In this document: piece by piece, positions 1 to 9,043 of the stretch
Layout: every line of letters starts with the position of its first letter
Numbering within the stretch: position 1 is the first letter of the stretch
From: Clostridium sp. Ade.TY
GTDB lineage: Bacteria; Bacillota; Clostridia; Clostridiales; Clostridiaceae
Assembly (NCBI RefSeq): GCF_000498355.1
Contig: NZ_AVSV01000003.1
Location: 372,001-436,000, forward strand
Reading direction: 5' to 3'
DNA length: 64,000 bases
Notes under the pieces: model-generated
What the model was told of the DNA's origin: nothing
What the model saw: only the letters and a program-made list of their open reading frames with translations
The model's database searches: none
Program-made: the position numbers and the translations under genes

Positions 1-1
1 A

Positions 2-784
2 AATGGTGCTGGTAAAACTACAGCAATAAGAATAATTTTAGGAATACTTCCAAGTGATAGTGGTAAAGTTTTAATTAATGATAAAGAGTTAAATTTTGAT
101 CATAAATCTTTTGGTTATTTACCGGAAGAGAGAGGTTTATATTTAAAGTTTACTGTAAAAAATCAATTATTATATTTTTCATCACTTTATGGAATGAAAA
201 AAAGTGAGGCATTAGAAACTATAAAATATTGGTTAGATAGATTCGAAATAAGTGAATATTTAAATAAAAAGGTAGAGACATTATCAAAAGGTAATAAGCA
301 AAAGATTCAACTTATAGTTGCTATAATGCATAATCCAGATGTAATAATATTAGATGAACCATTTAGCGGACTTGACCCTGTAAATGTTGAAACTTTTAAA
401 AGTGTTATAAGGGAATTACTTAAAAAGGGAAAAACATTAATTTTTAGTAGTCATAGAATGGCCGATGTTGAAGAGTTTTGTGATGATATAATAATGCTTA
501 AAAAAGGTGAAACTATACTTCAAGGAAATTTAGAAAAGATTAAAGAAGATTATGGCATAAAAGCCTTAGTTATAGATGGAGAAGAAGCTATAAAAGAAGT
601 TTTAAATGAAGAAGATATAACATCATATAATTATGAGAATGGTAAATTTATAGTTGATTTAAGAGATATAAAAAAGGGAAAAGATATTTTAAGAAAAATT
701 ACTAACCAAGATTTAGATGTTAATGGTTTTTATTTTGAAAGACCATCATTAAACGATATCTTTATAGAAAGGTTAGGTGATTAA
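2..784 (+). CDS. ABC transporter ATP-binding protein, NatA-like, 5' end outside the window
   Basis: This is the cytoplasmic ATPase of an ABC-2 type exporter. The open frame already runs at the left edge and enters inside the Walker A motif (NGAGKTT at the first codons), so the start codon and about 30 residues are missing. The signature LSKGNKQK and Walker B VIILDEPFSGLDP are intact, followed by the H-loop SSHR. A C-terminal extension of about 90 residues resembles the DUF4162 tail of NatA/YhaQ-type ATPases. It overlaps or abuts the permease gene, so the two form one operon. The substrate is not visible; sodium or drug export is only a family-based guess. Truncation is due to the window edge, not decay. 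Confidence 0.93.
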   Translation, partial: NGAGKTTAIRIILGILPSDSGKVLINDKELNFDHKSFGYLPEERGLYLKFTVKNQLLYFSSLYGMKKSEALETIKYWLDRFEISEYLNKKVETLSKGNKQKIQLIVAIMHNPDVIILDEPFSGLDPVNVETFKSVIRELLKKGKTLIFSSHRMADVEEFCDDIIMLKKGETILQGNLEKIKEDYGIKALVIDGEEAIKEVLNEEDITSYNYENGKFIVDLRDIKKGKDILRKITNQDLDVNGFYFERPSLNDIFIERLGD

Positions 785-785
785 T

Positions 786-2009
786 TTGAAAAAGTTTTTA
801 ACTATATTTGGATTTACTTATAAAGAAACAATTAGAAATAAAGGTCTTATAATTTCTACAATAATAACATTAATAATAATGCTTGGATTCTTTAATGTAG
901 ATAAAATAATGTCTTTATTTAAGAGTAATTCAACAGATGATATTATGATATGTGAAGTAAATAATAATGAGACAATCAATAATGGAATAGTTAATAAAGA
1001 TTTATTAACTAGAATAAATGATGATAGTTATAATTTCGTAATAGCTAAAAATATTAGTGAAGTTAATAAAGTTAAGTCAGAACTTGAATCAGGTGATTCA
1101 AAATATAAAGCTATATTAGAAGTTTCAGAAGGAAAAGATATAATAGGAAAGTTATATGTAAATAAATCACCAGGTCAAGATTTAACTAAGAAAATTAATT
1201 CTATATTAAATGATATGAAAATAATGAATAATATGAAAAAATACAAATTAAGCAGTGAAGAATATACTAGTATAATGACTCCAGCAAGCTTAGAAGTTAT
1301 ACAAAAGGGTAATTCATCTAATGAGAGAATGACTCTTGTATATGCACTTGTATTTGGAATATATATGATTACTTTAACATTTGGTTCAATGGTTGCAAAC
1401 TCTGTTATAGAAGAAAAAACAAATAGAATAATGGAAACTTTAATTACTATGGCAAAACCAATGGAATTATTCTTTGGTAAAGTTCTTGGTGTTTGCGCTG
1501 TTGGTTTAACCCAAATAGCAATACTTTTAGGAGCAGGGTTTATAATGCTTAAAACATCTGGATTTAGTATGGAAGTATTACAATCTTTAAATTTAAATGC
1601 TTCAATAGTAATTTCATTTATATTCTACTTCTTACTTGGATATTTAACTTTTTCAATGCTTTATGCAGCGGTTGCGTCTCTTGCATCAAGTCCACAAGAT
1701 GTAAATTCATCTATGGGAGCAATAACTATGATATTCGTAATTGTATTTTTGATAGCTATGAATTGCATGTTTAATATAGATACTACTTTTGCAAAAGTTA
1801 TGAGTTATATACCTTTTGCATCACCACTTATAATGTTTGAGAGAATAGTTTTATCAAATGTAGGATTTGTGGAAGTTGCAATAACTACTATTATAAATGT
1901 AGGTTTTATAATTATAGTTGGTATTGTCAGTAGTAAATTATACAGAAGAGGAACTCTACATTATGGAAACAAAATTTCATTAATGAAAGCTTTAAAAGAA
2001 AAAGTTTAA
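786..2009 (+). CDS. ABC-2 type transporter permease, NatB/YhaP-like
   Basis: This is the membrane subunit partnering the upstream ATPase. The layout is typical of NatB: one N-terminal membrane helix (about residues 20-40), a large extracytoplasmic domain (about 45-185), then five or six membrane helices. I place the start at TTG 786 because AGGTGA at 775-780 gives good spacing; GTG 777 is an alternative that overlaps the ATPase gene by 8 nt. The conserved EEKTNRIMETL segment after the second membrane helix is typical of the family. A strong hairpin terminator follows at once, closing the two-gene operon. Substrate unknown. Confidence 0.9.
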   Translation: MKKFLTIFGFTYKETIRNKGLIISTIITLIIMLGFFNVDKIMSLFKSNSTDDIMICEVNNNETINNGIVNKDLLTRINDDSYNFVIAKNISEVNKVKSELESGDSKYKAILEVSEGKDIIGKLYVNKSPGQDLTKKINSILNDMKIMNNMKKYKLSSEEYTSIMTPASLEVIQKGNSSNERMTLVYALVFGIYMITLTFGSMVANSVIEEKTNRIMETLITMAKPMELFFGKVLGVCAVGLTQIAILLGAGFIMLKTSGFSMEVLQSLNLNASIVISFIFYFLLGYLTFSMLYAAVASLASSPQDVNSSMGAITMIFVIVFLIAMNCMFNIDTTFAKVMSYIPFASPLIMFERIVLSNVGFVEVAITTIINVGFIIIVGIVSSKLYRRGTLHYGNKISLMKALKEKV

Positions 2010-2013
2010 AAAG

Positions 2014-2049
2014 ATAAGCTATCTCTTAATAAGAGATAGCTTATTTTTA
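2014..2049 (+). terminator. Rho-independent terminator after the ABC exporter operon
   Basis: A 12 to 14-bp perfect stem (AAGCTATCTCTT, loop AAT, then its complement) is followed by a short T-run at 2045-2049. Confidence 0.85.
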
Positions 2050-2155
2050 AAAGAATATATACTGAAAATTTCTAATTTATTAAATATATAGTAGTTGGAA
2101 ATTTATAAAACATATGATATATTACTTCTATATTATAAAATTTTGGAGGAAAATA

Positions 2156-3472
2156 ATGATAGAACCAGAGCCGGGAAGTATTATTATGCAAATAATAATA
2201 ATAATAATTTTAACATTAATTAATGCTTTTTTCTCATCAGCAGAAATGGCAATAGCATCAGTAAACAAAAATAGGATTAAACTTTTAAGTGAAGAAGGTA
2301 ATAAAAAAGCACAACTTCTAGAGAAGGTTATGAAAAATCAAGGGAATTTTCTAGCCGCAATACAAATAGGAATAACATTAGCAGCCTTCTTATCAAGTGC
2401 ATCAGCTGCAACAGGAATTTCAGTAGTGCTTTCAGGTGAATTAGAAAAATTAAATATACCATATGCCAATCAATTAGGAGTAATAATTGTTACAATACTT
2501 CTTACATACTTTACATTAGTATTTGGTGAATTAGTACCAAAGAGAATAGCACTTAAAAATAAGGAAAAAGTAGCATTAAGCTCAGTTAAAACAATATATT
2601 TTGTGCTAATAATTACAAAACCATTTGTAAAAATACTATCATTCTCAACAACATTAATACTTAAAATATTAGGTCTTAATGAAAGTGGAATAGAAGAAAA
2701 AGTATCTAAAGAAGAAATACAAGCTTTAATTTCAGAAGGTGAAGTTGAAGGTGCTATTGATGAGTCAGAAAAAGAAATGTTAGATAGCGTATTTGAATTT
2801 AATGATAGATTATCTAAGGAAATAATGACATCTAGAAAAGACACATATATGATAAATATTTCTGATGATATGGATGAAGAATTAGATGATATAATAAACT
2901 TGCAGTATTCAAGAATACCAGTTTATGAAGATGATATAGATAATATAGTTGGAATATTATATACAAAAGATTTATTTATAATGGCGAGAAAAGTAGGTTT
3001 TGAAAACCTTGATATAAGACATATAATTCATAAGCCATATTTTGTTCCAGAAACTAAGAGAATAAATGAATTATTTAAAGAACTTCAATTAAATAAAAAT
3101 CATATGGCGTTATTAATAGATGAGTATGGTGGATTCTCAGGTATTGTAACTATGGAAGATTTAGTAGAAGAGATAGTTGGAGAAATTGATGATGAATATG
3201 ATACAGATGAACCAGATATAAAGAAAATAGATGATTATAAGTATTTAGTAAAAGGTACTATAAACATCCATGATTTTAACGATGAATTTGGGACAAGTAT
3301 TGAAGAAGATGAAGATTTTGATACTTTAAATGGATATATGATAACTAGAATGGGAAAAATACCTAAAGAAGGTGTTAATGTAGAATTTGATGTTGATAAT
3401 ATACATTTAAAAGTAAATGAAGTTACAGGAAGAAGAATAGAAGAAGTAGAAGTAACTATATTTAAAGAATAA
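2156..3472 (+). CDS. CNNM/TlyC-family membrane protein with CBS pair and CorC-HlyC domain
   Basis: This belongs to the hemolysin-C/CNNM family, linked elsewhere to magnesium or cobalt efflux. The N-terminal DUF21 membrane domain spans about residues 1-190, with 3-4 helices and the characteristic NAFFSSAEMA near the start. Two CBS domains follow (about 205-330) and a CorC_HlyC domain closes the protein (about 345-430). The start is ATG 2156, which has GGAGG at 2145-2149; an in-frame ATG 14 codons upstream has no ribosome site. At 438 residues the length is usual. It is a single-gene unit with terminators on both sides. The transport role is inferred from the family, not seen here. Confidence 0.9.
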   Translation: MIEPEPGSIIMQIIIIIILTLINAFFSSAEMAIASVNKNRIKLLSEEGNKKAQLLEKVMKNQGNFLAAIQIGITLAAFLSSASAATGISVVLSGELEKLNIPYANQLGVIIVTILLTYFTLVFGELVPKRIALKNKEKVALSSVKTIYFVLIITKPFVKILSFSTTLILKILGLNESGIEEKVSKEEIQALISEGEVEGAIDESEKEMLDSVFEFNDRLSKEIMTSRKDTYMINISDDMDEELDDIINLQYSRIPVYEDDIDNIVGILYTKDLFIMARKVGFENLDIRHIIHKPYFVPETKRINELFKELQLNKNHMALLIDEYGGFSGIVTMEDLVEEIVGEIDDEYDTDEPDIKKIDDYKYLVKGTINIHDFNDEFGTSIEEDEDFDTLNGYMITRMGKIPKEGVNVEFDVDNIHLKVNEVTGRRIEEVEVTIFKE

Positions 3473-3482
3473 AATTTAATTT

Positions 3483-3526
3483 AAATGGATAAATTGTTTT
3501 TATAATACAATTTATCCATTTTTTAA
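3483..3526 (+). terminator. Terminator after the CNNM gene
   Basis: A 14-bp stem (AATGGATAAATTGT pairing with ACAATTTATCCATT) is followed by a T-run at 3519-3524. Confidence 0.8.
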
Positions 3527-3528
3527 TC

Positions 3529-3672
3529 CGGAAAACACGAATGATATAGAGGAAATAAATAGCGTATAATTCGTATTATATATAAAAAACTATATAAAAT
3601 TTAAAAAAATATAAAAAATATTCGGATAAAGGGTAGAAATTTATCGGAAAATAATATATTATAAATGACGGA
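3529..3672 (+). promoter_or_regulatory. Leader of the purine permease gene with repeated CGGA boxes
   Basis: The 175-nt leader contains CGGA four times (3529, 3623, 3645, 3669); the last three are spaced 22 and 24 bp apart, in very AT-rich surroundings. The box at 3617-3629 resembles a PurR-type PurBox (AWWWCCGAACWWT read on the other strand), but the match is imperfect. I looked for a purine riboswitch core on the plus strand and did not find one. A function in purine control is a guess from position. Confidence 0.25.
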
Positions 3673-3699
3673 CGAAAAAACAAATGAAAGAGTGATAAA

Positions 3700-5025
3700 A
3701 TGAGAAACTTCTTTAAAAAAGATGGATTACTTGATAATTATTTCGAAGTAACAAAAAATGGATCTACTCCTAAAAGAGAAGTAGTTGCAGGACTTACAAC
3801 ATTTATGACTATGGCATATATACTTATTGTAAATCCAACAATACTTGCAGCTGCTGGAATGAATCAAGGAGCAGTGTTTACTGCAACAGCACTTTCTGCT
3901 TTTGTAGCTACGCTTTTAACTGGAATTTATGCTAAACTTCCATTTGCTCAAGCTCCAGGTATGGGATTAAATGCATTTTTTGCTTATACAGTAGTACTAC
4001 AAATGGGATATTCTTATCAATTTGCATTAACAGCTGTATTCTTAGAAGGTATAATATTTATATTACTTACATTATTTAATGTTAGAGAAGCTATTGTAGA
4101 TTCAATACCTGATTGCATAAAAAAAGGTATTTCAGTTGGTATAGGACTTTTAATTGCACTTATTGGATTAGAAGGTGCAGGTATTGTTATTCATCCAAAA
4201 GATGGAGGAACAATATTATCACTAGGAAGCATAACTCATGGTACAGGACTTCTTGCTATTGTAGGTTTAATAATAACAGCAATACTTTTAGCAAAAAGAG
4301 TAAAAGGTGCACTTTTTATTGGAATGATTATAACTGCTATAATTGGTATTCCATTTGGATTAACACCAATTCCAAGTGCTGTAATTAGTGCTCCACCCTC
4401 AATTAGTGGAATACTTTTTGACTTTGAATGGCATAATATTTTTTCAGTAGATATGATAATAGTATTATTTACTTTATTATTTATGGATTTATTTGATACT
4501 ATAGGAACTTTAGTTGGAGTCGCAACTAAGGCAAAAATGCTTGATGAAAATGGTAAAGTTCCAAATATTAAAAAAGCTTTACTTTCAGATGCTATAGGAA
4601 CTACTTTTGGTGCTTGTGTTGGTACTAGTACAGTAAGTACTTTTGTAGAGAGTGCAGCAGGAGTTGCAGAAGGTGGTAGAACTGGACTTACAGCAGTATC
4701 AACAGCTATAATGTTTGCTTTAGCACTATTCTTTTCACCAATATTTGCTGCAATAACACCAGCAGTTACTGCATCAGCATTAATATTAGTAGGTTTATTT
4801 ATGATTGAGCCTATAAGAGAGATAAATTTAGAAGATTATTCAGAATCAATACCTGCATTTTTAACTATGATAATGATGCCATTTTCATATAGTATATCAG
4901 ACGGTATTATATTTGGAGTAATATCATACATATTAATAAAATTATTTACAGGAAAAGTAAAAGATATTAGTATAACTACTGTTGTAATAGGAGTTATATT
5001 CTTACTTAAGTTTTTAATAAAATAA
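3700..5025 (+). CDS. NCS2-family purine permease (AzgA/PbuG type)
   Basis: This inner-membrane proton symporter probably takes up hypoxanthine/guanine or adenine. The 441-residue length and the 12-14 hydrophobic segments fit the AzgA/PbuG branch. Recognisable family segments are GLTTFMTMAYIL near residue 32, the QAPGMGLNAFFAY region (about 85), FTLLFMDLFDTIGTLVG (about 255-272) and GTSTVSTFVESAAG (about 307-320). The start ATG 3700 has only a weak ribosome site (GAAAGAG). It is monocistronic, ended by a 17-bp hairpin. Substrate specificity within the branch cannot be read from sequence alone. Confidence 0.9.
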   Translation: MRNFFKKDGLLDNYFEVTKNGSTPKREVVAGLTTFMTMAYILIVNPTILAAAGMNQGAVFTATALSAFVATLLTGIYAKLPFAQAPGMGLNAFFAYTVVLQMGYSYQFALTAVFLEGIIFILLTLFNVREAIVDSIPDCIKKGISVGIGLLIALIGLEGAGIVIHPKDGGTILSLGSITHGTGLLAIVGLIITAILLAKRVKGALFIGMIITAIIGIPFGLTPIPSAVISAPPSISGILFDFEWHNIFSVDMIIVLFTLLFMDLFDTIGTLVGVATKAKMLDENGKVPNIKKALLSDAIGTTFGACVGTSTVSTFVESAAGVAEGGRTGLTAVSTAIMFALALFFSPIFAAITPAVTASALILVGLFMIEPIREINLEDYSESIPAFLTMIMMPFSYSISDGIIFGVISYILIKLFTGKVKDISITTVVIGVIFLLKFLIK

Positions 5026-5092
5026 AAAGTTAAGTTAAGGTTTATTTTAATAGAATTATATAGTTAAGAAATTTACTTGTTTTATAATATTT

Positions 5093-5146
5093 AGCTATAG
5101 TATTTAAATGAATTAAAAGTAATTTAAATACTATAGCTTGTTTTGT
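5093..5146 (+). terminator. Terminator after the purine permease gene
   Basis: A perfect 17-bp stem (AGCTATAGTATTTAAAT, 5093-5109, with 5122-5138) has a 12-nt loop and is followed by TTGTTTTGTT. Confidence 0.75.
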
Positions 5147-5259
5147 TAAACGGACAAATGTTTGGCTCAGATAAACAGAAATGTTGTAGAAAAATATTTT
5201 TTTTGATATACTGAATAAGTATTTTGACTATAAAATTTAATATGAAAGCGAGAGAGACT

Positions 5260-6693
5260 ATGGCGGATGACAGTAAAAAACTTAGATGGTATAATCTTGC
5301 AATGATGGCCTTTGTATCTGTATGGGGATTTGGTAATGTTGTAAATAACTTTGCAAATCAAGGATTACAGGTTGTAGTTTCATGGGTCCTTATTATAGGA
5401 TTATACTTTATACCTTATGCATTAATGGTTGGAGAGTTAGGATCAGTTTTTAAGGATGGTAAAGCTGGTGTTAGTACATGGATAAGAGAAACTAAAGGTA
5501 TAACTTTAGCATATTTTGCAGGTTGGACTTATTGGGTTGTACATATTCCATATTTAGCTCAAAAGCCGCAGACTTTATTAGTAGCTTTAGGATGGGTAGT
5601 TCAAGGTAATGGTGATTTTGTTAAACAAATGAATCCATTATATGCGCAACTTATTACATTAGTAATATTTTTATTTTTTATGTGGGTTGCATCAAGAGGA
5701 ATAACGTCTCTTAAAACTATTGGAACAATAGCAGGAGTTTCAACATTTGTTATGTCAATATTATATATAGTATTAATGCTTGCAGCACCAGCAATAACAG
5801 GTGTTAGCATAGCGACTACTAATATTAGTTGGCACACTATAGTTCCAAATTTTGATTTTAAATATTTTACAACAATAGCAATGCTTGTGTTCTCAGTTGG
5901 TGGAGCAGAAAAAATTTCTCCATATGTAAATAATACTAAAAATGCAAGTAAGGAATTTCCATTAGGAATGATTATATTAGCAGTTATGGTTACAATATCA
6001 GCTATATTAGGATCAATATCTATGGGAATGATGTTTGATGCAAATAATATACCAAAAGATCTTATGATGAATGGTCAATATTATGCATTCCAAAAACTTG
6101 GTGAATATTATGGAATAGGAAATGTATTTTTATTTATATATGCTATTGCAAATGCATTGGCTCAAATATCAGCATTAATATTCTCAATAGATGCACCTCT
6201 TAAAGTATTATTAGCAGATACTGATGATAACTTTGTGCCAAATAGTTTAACAAAAACTAATAAGCATGGGGCTCCTATTAGAGGTTATATTATGACAGCT
6301 ATATTGGTAAGCATATTAATAGTTGTTCCTGCACTTGGAATAGGAAATGTAAATGAATTATATAATTGGCTATTGAGATTAAATGCAGTTGTAATGCCAC
6401 TTAGATATTTATGGGTATTCTTAGCATTTATTTTACTTAAGAAAGCTGGAGATAAATTTAAAGCTGATTACAAATTCCTTAAGAATGATAAAATAGCTTT
6501 AGGATTTGGTGTATGGTGTTTTATATTTACAGCATTTGCCTGTATATTAGGAATGGTACCACAAGATGTAGCCACATTTAGTGGAGGATGGTGGTTCCAA
6601 TTAATATTAAATGTTGCAACACCATTTATATTAATTGGACTTGGATTCATACTACCAAAGATAGCAAGAAAACAAAAAAATTCTATGAAATAG
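5260..6693 (+). CDS. APC-superfamily amino acid permease, YjeM/GadC-like
   Basis: This is an integral membrane transporter of the glutamate/GABA antiporter (GadC/YjeM) type, with about 12 membrane helices. The N-terminal FVSVWGFGNVVNNFANQG and the later FSVGGAEKISPYV (about residue 220) are characteristic. I choose ATG 5260, preceded by a GAGAGAG purine tract, over ATG 5242 and an upstream TTG that have no ribosome site; this gives 477 residues. No decarboxylase gene is adjacent, so a role in acid resistance cannot be argued from context. It stands alone, with a terminator downstream. The substrate is probably an amino acid but is unproven. Confidence 0.87.
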   Translation: MADDSKKLRWYNLAMMAFVSVWGFGNVVNNFANQGLQVVVSWVLIIGLYFIPYALMVGELGSVFKDGKAGVSTWIRETKGITLAYFAGWTYWVVHIPYLAQKPQTLLVALGWVVQGNGDFVKQMNPLYAQLITLVIFLFFMWVASRGITSLKTIGTIAGVSTFVMSILYIVLMLAAPAITGVSIATTNISWHTIVPNFDFKYFTTIAMLVFSVGGAEKISPYVNNTKNASKEFPLGMIILAVMVTISAILGSISMGMMFDANNIPKDLMMNGQYYAFQKLGEYYGIGNVFLFIYAIANALAQISALIFSIDAPLKVLLADTDDNFVPNSLTKTNKHGAPIRGYIMTAILVSILIVVPALGIGNVNELYNWLLRLNAVVMPLRYLWVFLAFILLKKAGDKFKADYKFLKNDKIALGFGVWCFIFTAFACILGMVPQDVATFSGGWWFQLILNVATPFILIGLGFILPKIARKQKNSMK

Positions 6694-6702
6694 TTAATAA
6701 TA

Positions 6703-6740
6703 AAAAGCATCTGAAAGTTATTACTTTTAGATGTTTTTTT
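6703..6740 (+). terminator. Terminator after the amino acid permease gene
   Basis: The stem AAGCATCTGAAAGT pairs with ACTTTTAGATG(C/T)TT around a TATT loop and is followed by seven T. Confidence 0.8.
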
Positions 6741-6870
6741 ACTGTTAAATATAAATTATAGTGCATTTACTTATTAATAGTAATAATGTTATTATAATAA
6801 TAGGGTTTTACTTATATTTAATTTGGGGGGATTGGCTAATTTATATTTTATAAACATTAGTTAAAATTTT

Positions 6871-7302
6871 ATGGTAATAGAAAAGTTAAGGTTAGAAGAC
6901 GTAGAAGATTTAATTGATTTATATAAGGAACTTGTACCTTTTGAAAATAAATTTGAAAAGACTATAAGTTTATATAAAGAAATGGAAAAGGATGATAATT
7001 ATTTTTTAGTTGTCGCAAAAGAAAATGATAAGATTGTAGGATCAATGTTAGCTGTATGCTGTAACTCTTTAGCATCTTTAGGAAACCCGTTTTTAGTAAT
7101 AGAAGATGTTGTTGTAAAAGCAGAATACAGGAAATTGGGGATTGGTAAAAAGCTTATGAATGAAGTTGATAAGTATGCAAGTTTAAAAAATTGCACTTAT
7201 GCTATAGTTGTATCTTCAAGTTATAGAAAAAATGCTCATAAATTTTATGAGAATATAGGATTTAGGGATGAAGTAGTTGGTTTTAGAAAACTTTACAAAT
7301 AA
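6871..7302 (+). CDS. GNAT-family N-acetyltransferase
   Basis: This is a small cytoplasmic acetyl-CoA-dependent acetyltransferase of unknown substrate. The 143-residue single domain shows the acetyl-CoA binding motif A as VVVKAEYRKLGIGKKLM (about residues 84-100; R/Q-x-x-G-x-G/A type) and a typical terminal HKFYENIGF (about 128-136). The start ATG 6871 is the first possible start after an in-frame TAA, yet it has no Shine-Dalgarno sequence directly upstream; a GGGGGG tract lies about 45 nt away. The gene stands alone between the permease and a small membrane protein. Confidence 0.85.
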   Translation: MVIEKLRLEDVEDLIDLYKELVPFENKFEKTISLYKEMEKDDNYFLVVAKENDKIVGSMLAVCCNSLASLGNPFLVIEDVVVKAEYRKLGIGKKLMNEVDKYASLKNCTYAIVVSSSYRKNAHKFYENIGFRDEVVGFRKLYK

Positions 7303-7413
7303 ATATAAAATTGTATAAATAATAATATTAATATATTTGAAAAATAAACATCTTTATTACTTAACAATTAAATTGTATAATAGTACAAAATGACAATAAA
7401 AAGGAATGAGAAG

Positions 7414-7716
7414 ATGAATAGAAATTTAAAGACAATACTTTATTTTATTATAGCAATACTTGTACTTTCATTAATATTTAAGCTGTTTATTAAAATATTA
7501 CCGTTTATAGTTTTATTAGTATTGGCACTTTGGATTATTAGTAAAGTTAAAGGGTATATTAATAAAAAGAAAGATTCAGATAATACTTATACTTATCAAT
7601 CATATAGCAATTATTCAAAAACAGATGAAGATGATACATTTTTTGAGGATGAAGATGAAGATCCATCAAAAGCAATAGATGTTGATTATCAAGAAGTTAA
7701 TGACAATAAAAAATAA
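7414..7716 (+). CDS. Small membrane protein of unknown function with acidic tail
   Basis: I do not recognise this 100-residue protein. Residues 5-45 are almost entirely hydrophobic (one long or two short membrane helices), then come KVKGYINKKKD and an acidic, low-complexity C-terminus rich in D and E (about 60-100) that should face the cytoplasm. ATG 7414 is chosen because AAAAGGA at 7399-7405 is well placed; ATG 7390 has none. The gap to the downstream lysR-type gene is only 26 nt, so the two may be co-transcribed. Confidence 0.65.
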   Translation: MNRNLKTILYFIIAILVLSLIFKLFIKILPFIVLLVLALWIISKVKGYINKKKDSDNTYTYQSYSNYSKTDEDDTFFEDEDEDPSKAIDVDYQEVNDNKK

Positions 7717-7742
7717 AATTTACTTAATTTAGAGGTGATGGC

Positions 7743-8627
7743 GTGAATTTTAGAAAATTAAAAATATTTTATGAAACAGCTCAAACACTAAATATGACTA
7801 AGGTAGCAAAAGCATTATATATAAGTCAGCCATCAGTCAGTCAAGCCATACAAGAATTAGAAGATGAGCTTGGTGTAAAAATGTTTGACAGAATAGGAAA
7901 AAGATTAAGTTTAACTTATGAAGGCGAAGTATACTTAAACTATGTAAGAAGAGTTTTAAATCTTTATGATGAAGGTTTAGATAAAATAAGAAATATAAAT
8001 AATAATCAAGAAGGAAAAATTGTTATAGGTGCAAGTACAACTATAGGAATATATATACTTCCTGATATTATAAAAAATTTCGTTGAAAATAATGAGAAGA
8101 TAGAAATATCACTTATAATAGAAAATACTGAAAATATAGAACAATTAATTTTAGAGAATAAAATAGACTTTGCATTTGTTGAAGGTAAAGTTCACTCGGA
8201 AGAGCTTATTTATGACAACTTTTGGGAAGATGAGTTAGTATTTATAAAGCAATATAATAGTGAGTGGGAAGAGAGAGAATACATTAACAAGAGTGTTTTA
8301 ACAAAAGAAAATTTTATTATGAGAGAAAGAGGCAGTGGAACAAGAGAAATAGTTGAAAAGTATTTAGAAGACAATAAGATTGATTATAATATCTTTATGG
8401 AACTTGGAAGTACAGAAGCTATCAAAAAAAGTGTTGAAGCTGGACTTGGAATCGGTTGTGTATCTAGTCAATGTATAAAAGATGAATTAAAGGGTAATAA
8501 ACTAAGTAAGCTAACATTTAATAAAAATAAAATAAAAAGAAATTTAAGACTTATAATACATAAGGATAAATTTATAAGTAATAATATGAAATTATTTATA
8601 GATGAAGCTAAAAAAGAAAATATGTAA
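7743..8627 (+). CDS. LysR-family transcriptional regulator
   Basis: This is a DNA-binding regulator with the standard layout: winged HTH at residues 1-60 (LYISQPSVSQAIQELEDELG) and a periplasmic-binding-protein-like effector domain (about 90-290). The start is GTG 7743, with GAGGTG five nt upstream. It most resembles the CysL/CbbR-like LysR group, in which the effector domain has IVIGASTTIGIYILP and the RERGSGTREIVEKYL segment. Targets are unknown. The next two genes run from their own promoter and are plausible targets by position only. Confidence 0.9.
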   Translation: MNFRKLKIFYETAQTLNMTKVAKALYISQPSVSQAIQELEDELGVKMFDRIGKRLSLTYEGEVYLNYVRRVLNLYDEGLDKIRNINNNQEGKIVIGASTTIGIYILPDIIKNFVENNEKIEISLIIENTENIEQLILENKIDFAFVEGKVHSEELIYDNFWEDELVFIKQYNSEWEEREYINKSVLTKENFIMRERGSGTREIVEKYLEDNKIDYNIFMELGSTEAIKKSVEAGLGIGCVSSQCIKDELKGNKLSKLTFNKNKIKRNLRLIIHKDKFISNNMKLFIDEAKKENM

Positions 8628-8635
8628 AAGATTTA

Positions 8636-8665
8636 TTGAATTTGTTATACCTCTTAATGTATAAT
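8636..8665 (+). promoter_or_regulatory. Promoter for the EIIB-like/DUF3284-like pair
   Basis: TTGAAT at 8636-8641 and a perfect TATAAT at 8660-8665 are separated by 18 bp. Confidence 0.55.
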
Positions 8666-8702
8666 TACTTTAAGGATTAAATGGAAAAAAATGGAGGTAT
8701 AA

Positions 8703-9011
8703 ATGGGTAAGGTATTAGTTTTATCAAGGGGAACTGGACAAGCAAAAGAGTTTAAAAATGCTATTGAAAAATATACAAAGGAGAAGGGTATATTATTTGA
8801 TGCAATATTTTCTAATGAAGAACAGATGAATAATTATATAAAAAACGAGGAGATAAACGTTGTATTAATATCTCCAGAAATGATGTTAGTAGAAGAACAA
8901 ATAAAAATTGAGTTAGAAAAAAATGAACTTCCATATATAAGCTTAAAACCAGTAGATTTTGGACTAAAGAGAATCGAGAAAGTTATGCCTCTAATAAATA
9001 AATACCTATAA
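8703..9011 (+). CDS. PTS EIIB (lactose/cellobiose)-like protein lacking the phospho-cysteine
   Basis: The 102-residue protein has the length and beta-alpha pattern of the lactose/cellobiose EIIB domain: a GKVLVLSRGTGQAKEF start, then VVLISPEMM in the middle. In true EIIB the first loop carries the phosphorylated Cys (C-x-x-G-M-S-T type). Here it reads SRGTGQ, and the whole protein has no cysteine, so it cannot be a normal phosphocarrier. It is paired with a DUF3284-like gene 32 nt downstream and preceded by a LysR regulator. No EIIC gene is near. A sensory or regulatory role is an inference. ATG 8703 has GGAGGT upstream. Confidence 0.65.
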   Translation: MGKVLVLSRGTGQAKEFKNAIEKYTKEKGILFDAIFSNEEQMNNYIKNEEINVVLISPEMMLVEEQIKIELEKNELPYISLKPVDFGLKRIEKVMPLINKYL

Positions 9012-9043
9012 ATAGAGACTTTTTATTTTTAGGAGGGATTTAT

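Noticed and set aside
2-193. Truncated ABC ATPase pseudogene
   Set aside because: The frame is open to base 2 and begins inside Walker A, so the missing part is simply outside the window.
3526-3699. Purine riboswitch before the NCS2 permease
   Set aside because: TTTCTACC, part of the riboswitch core, occurs only on the opposite strand, and the flanking helices do not form.
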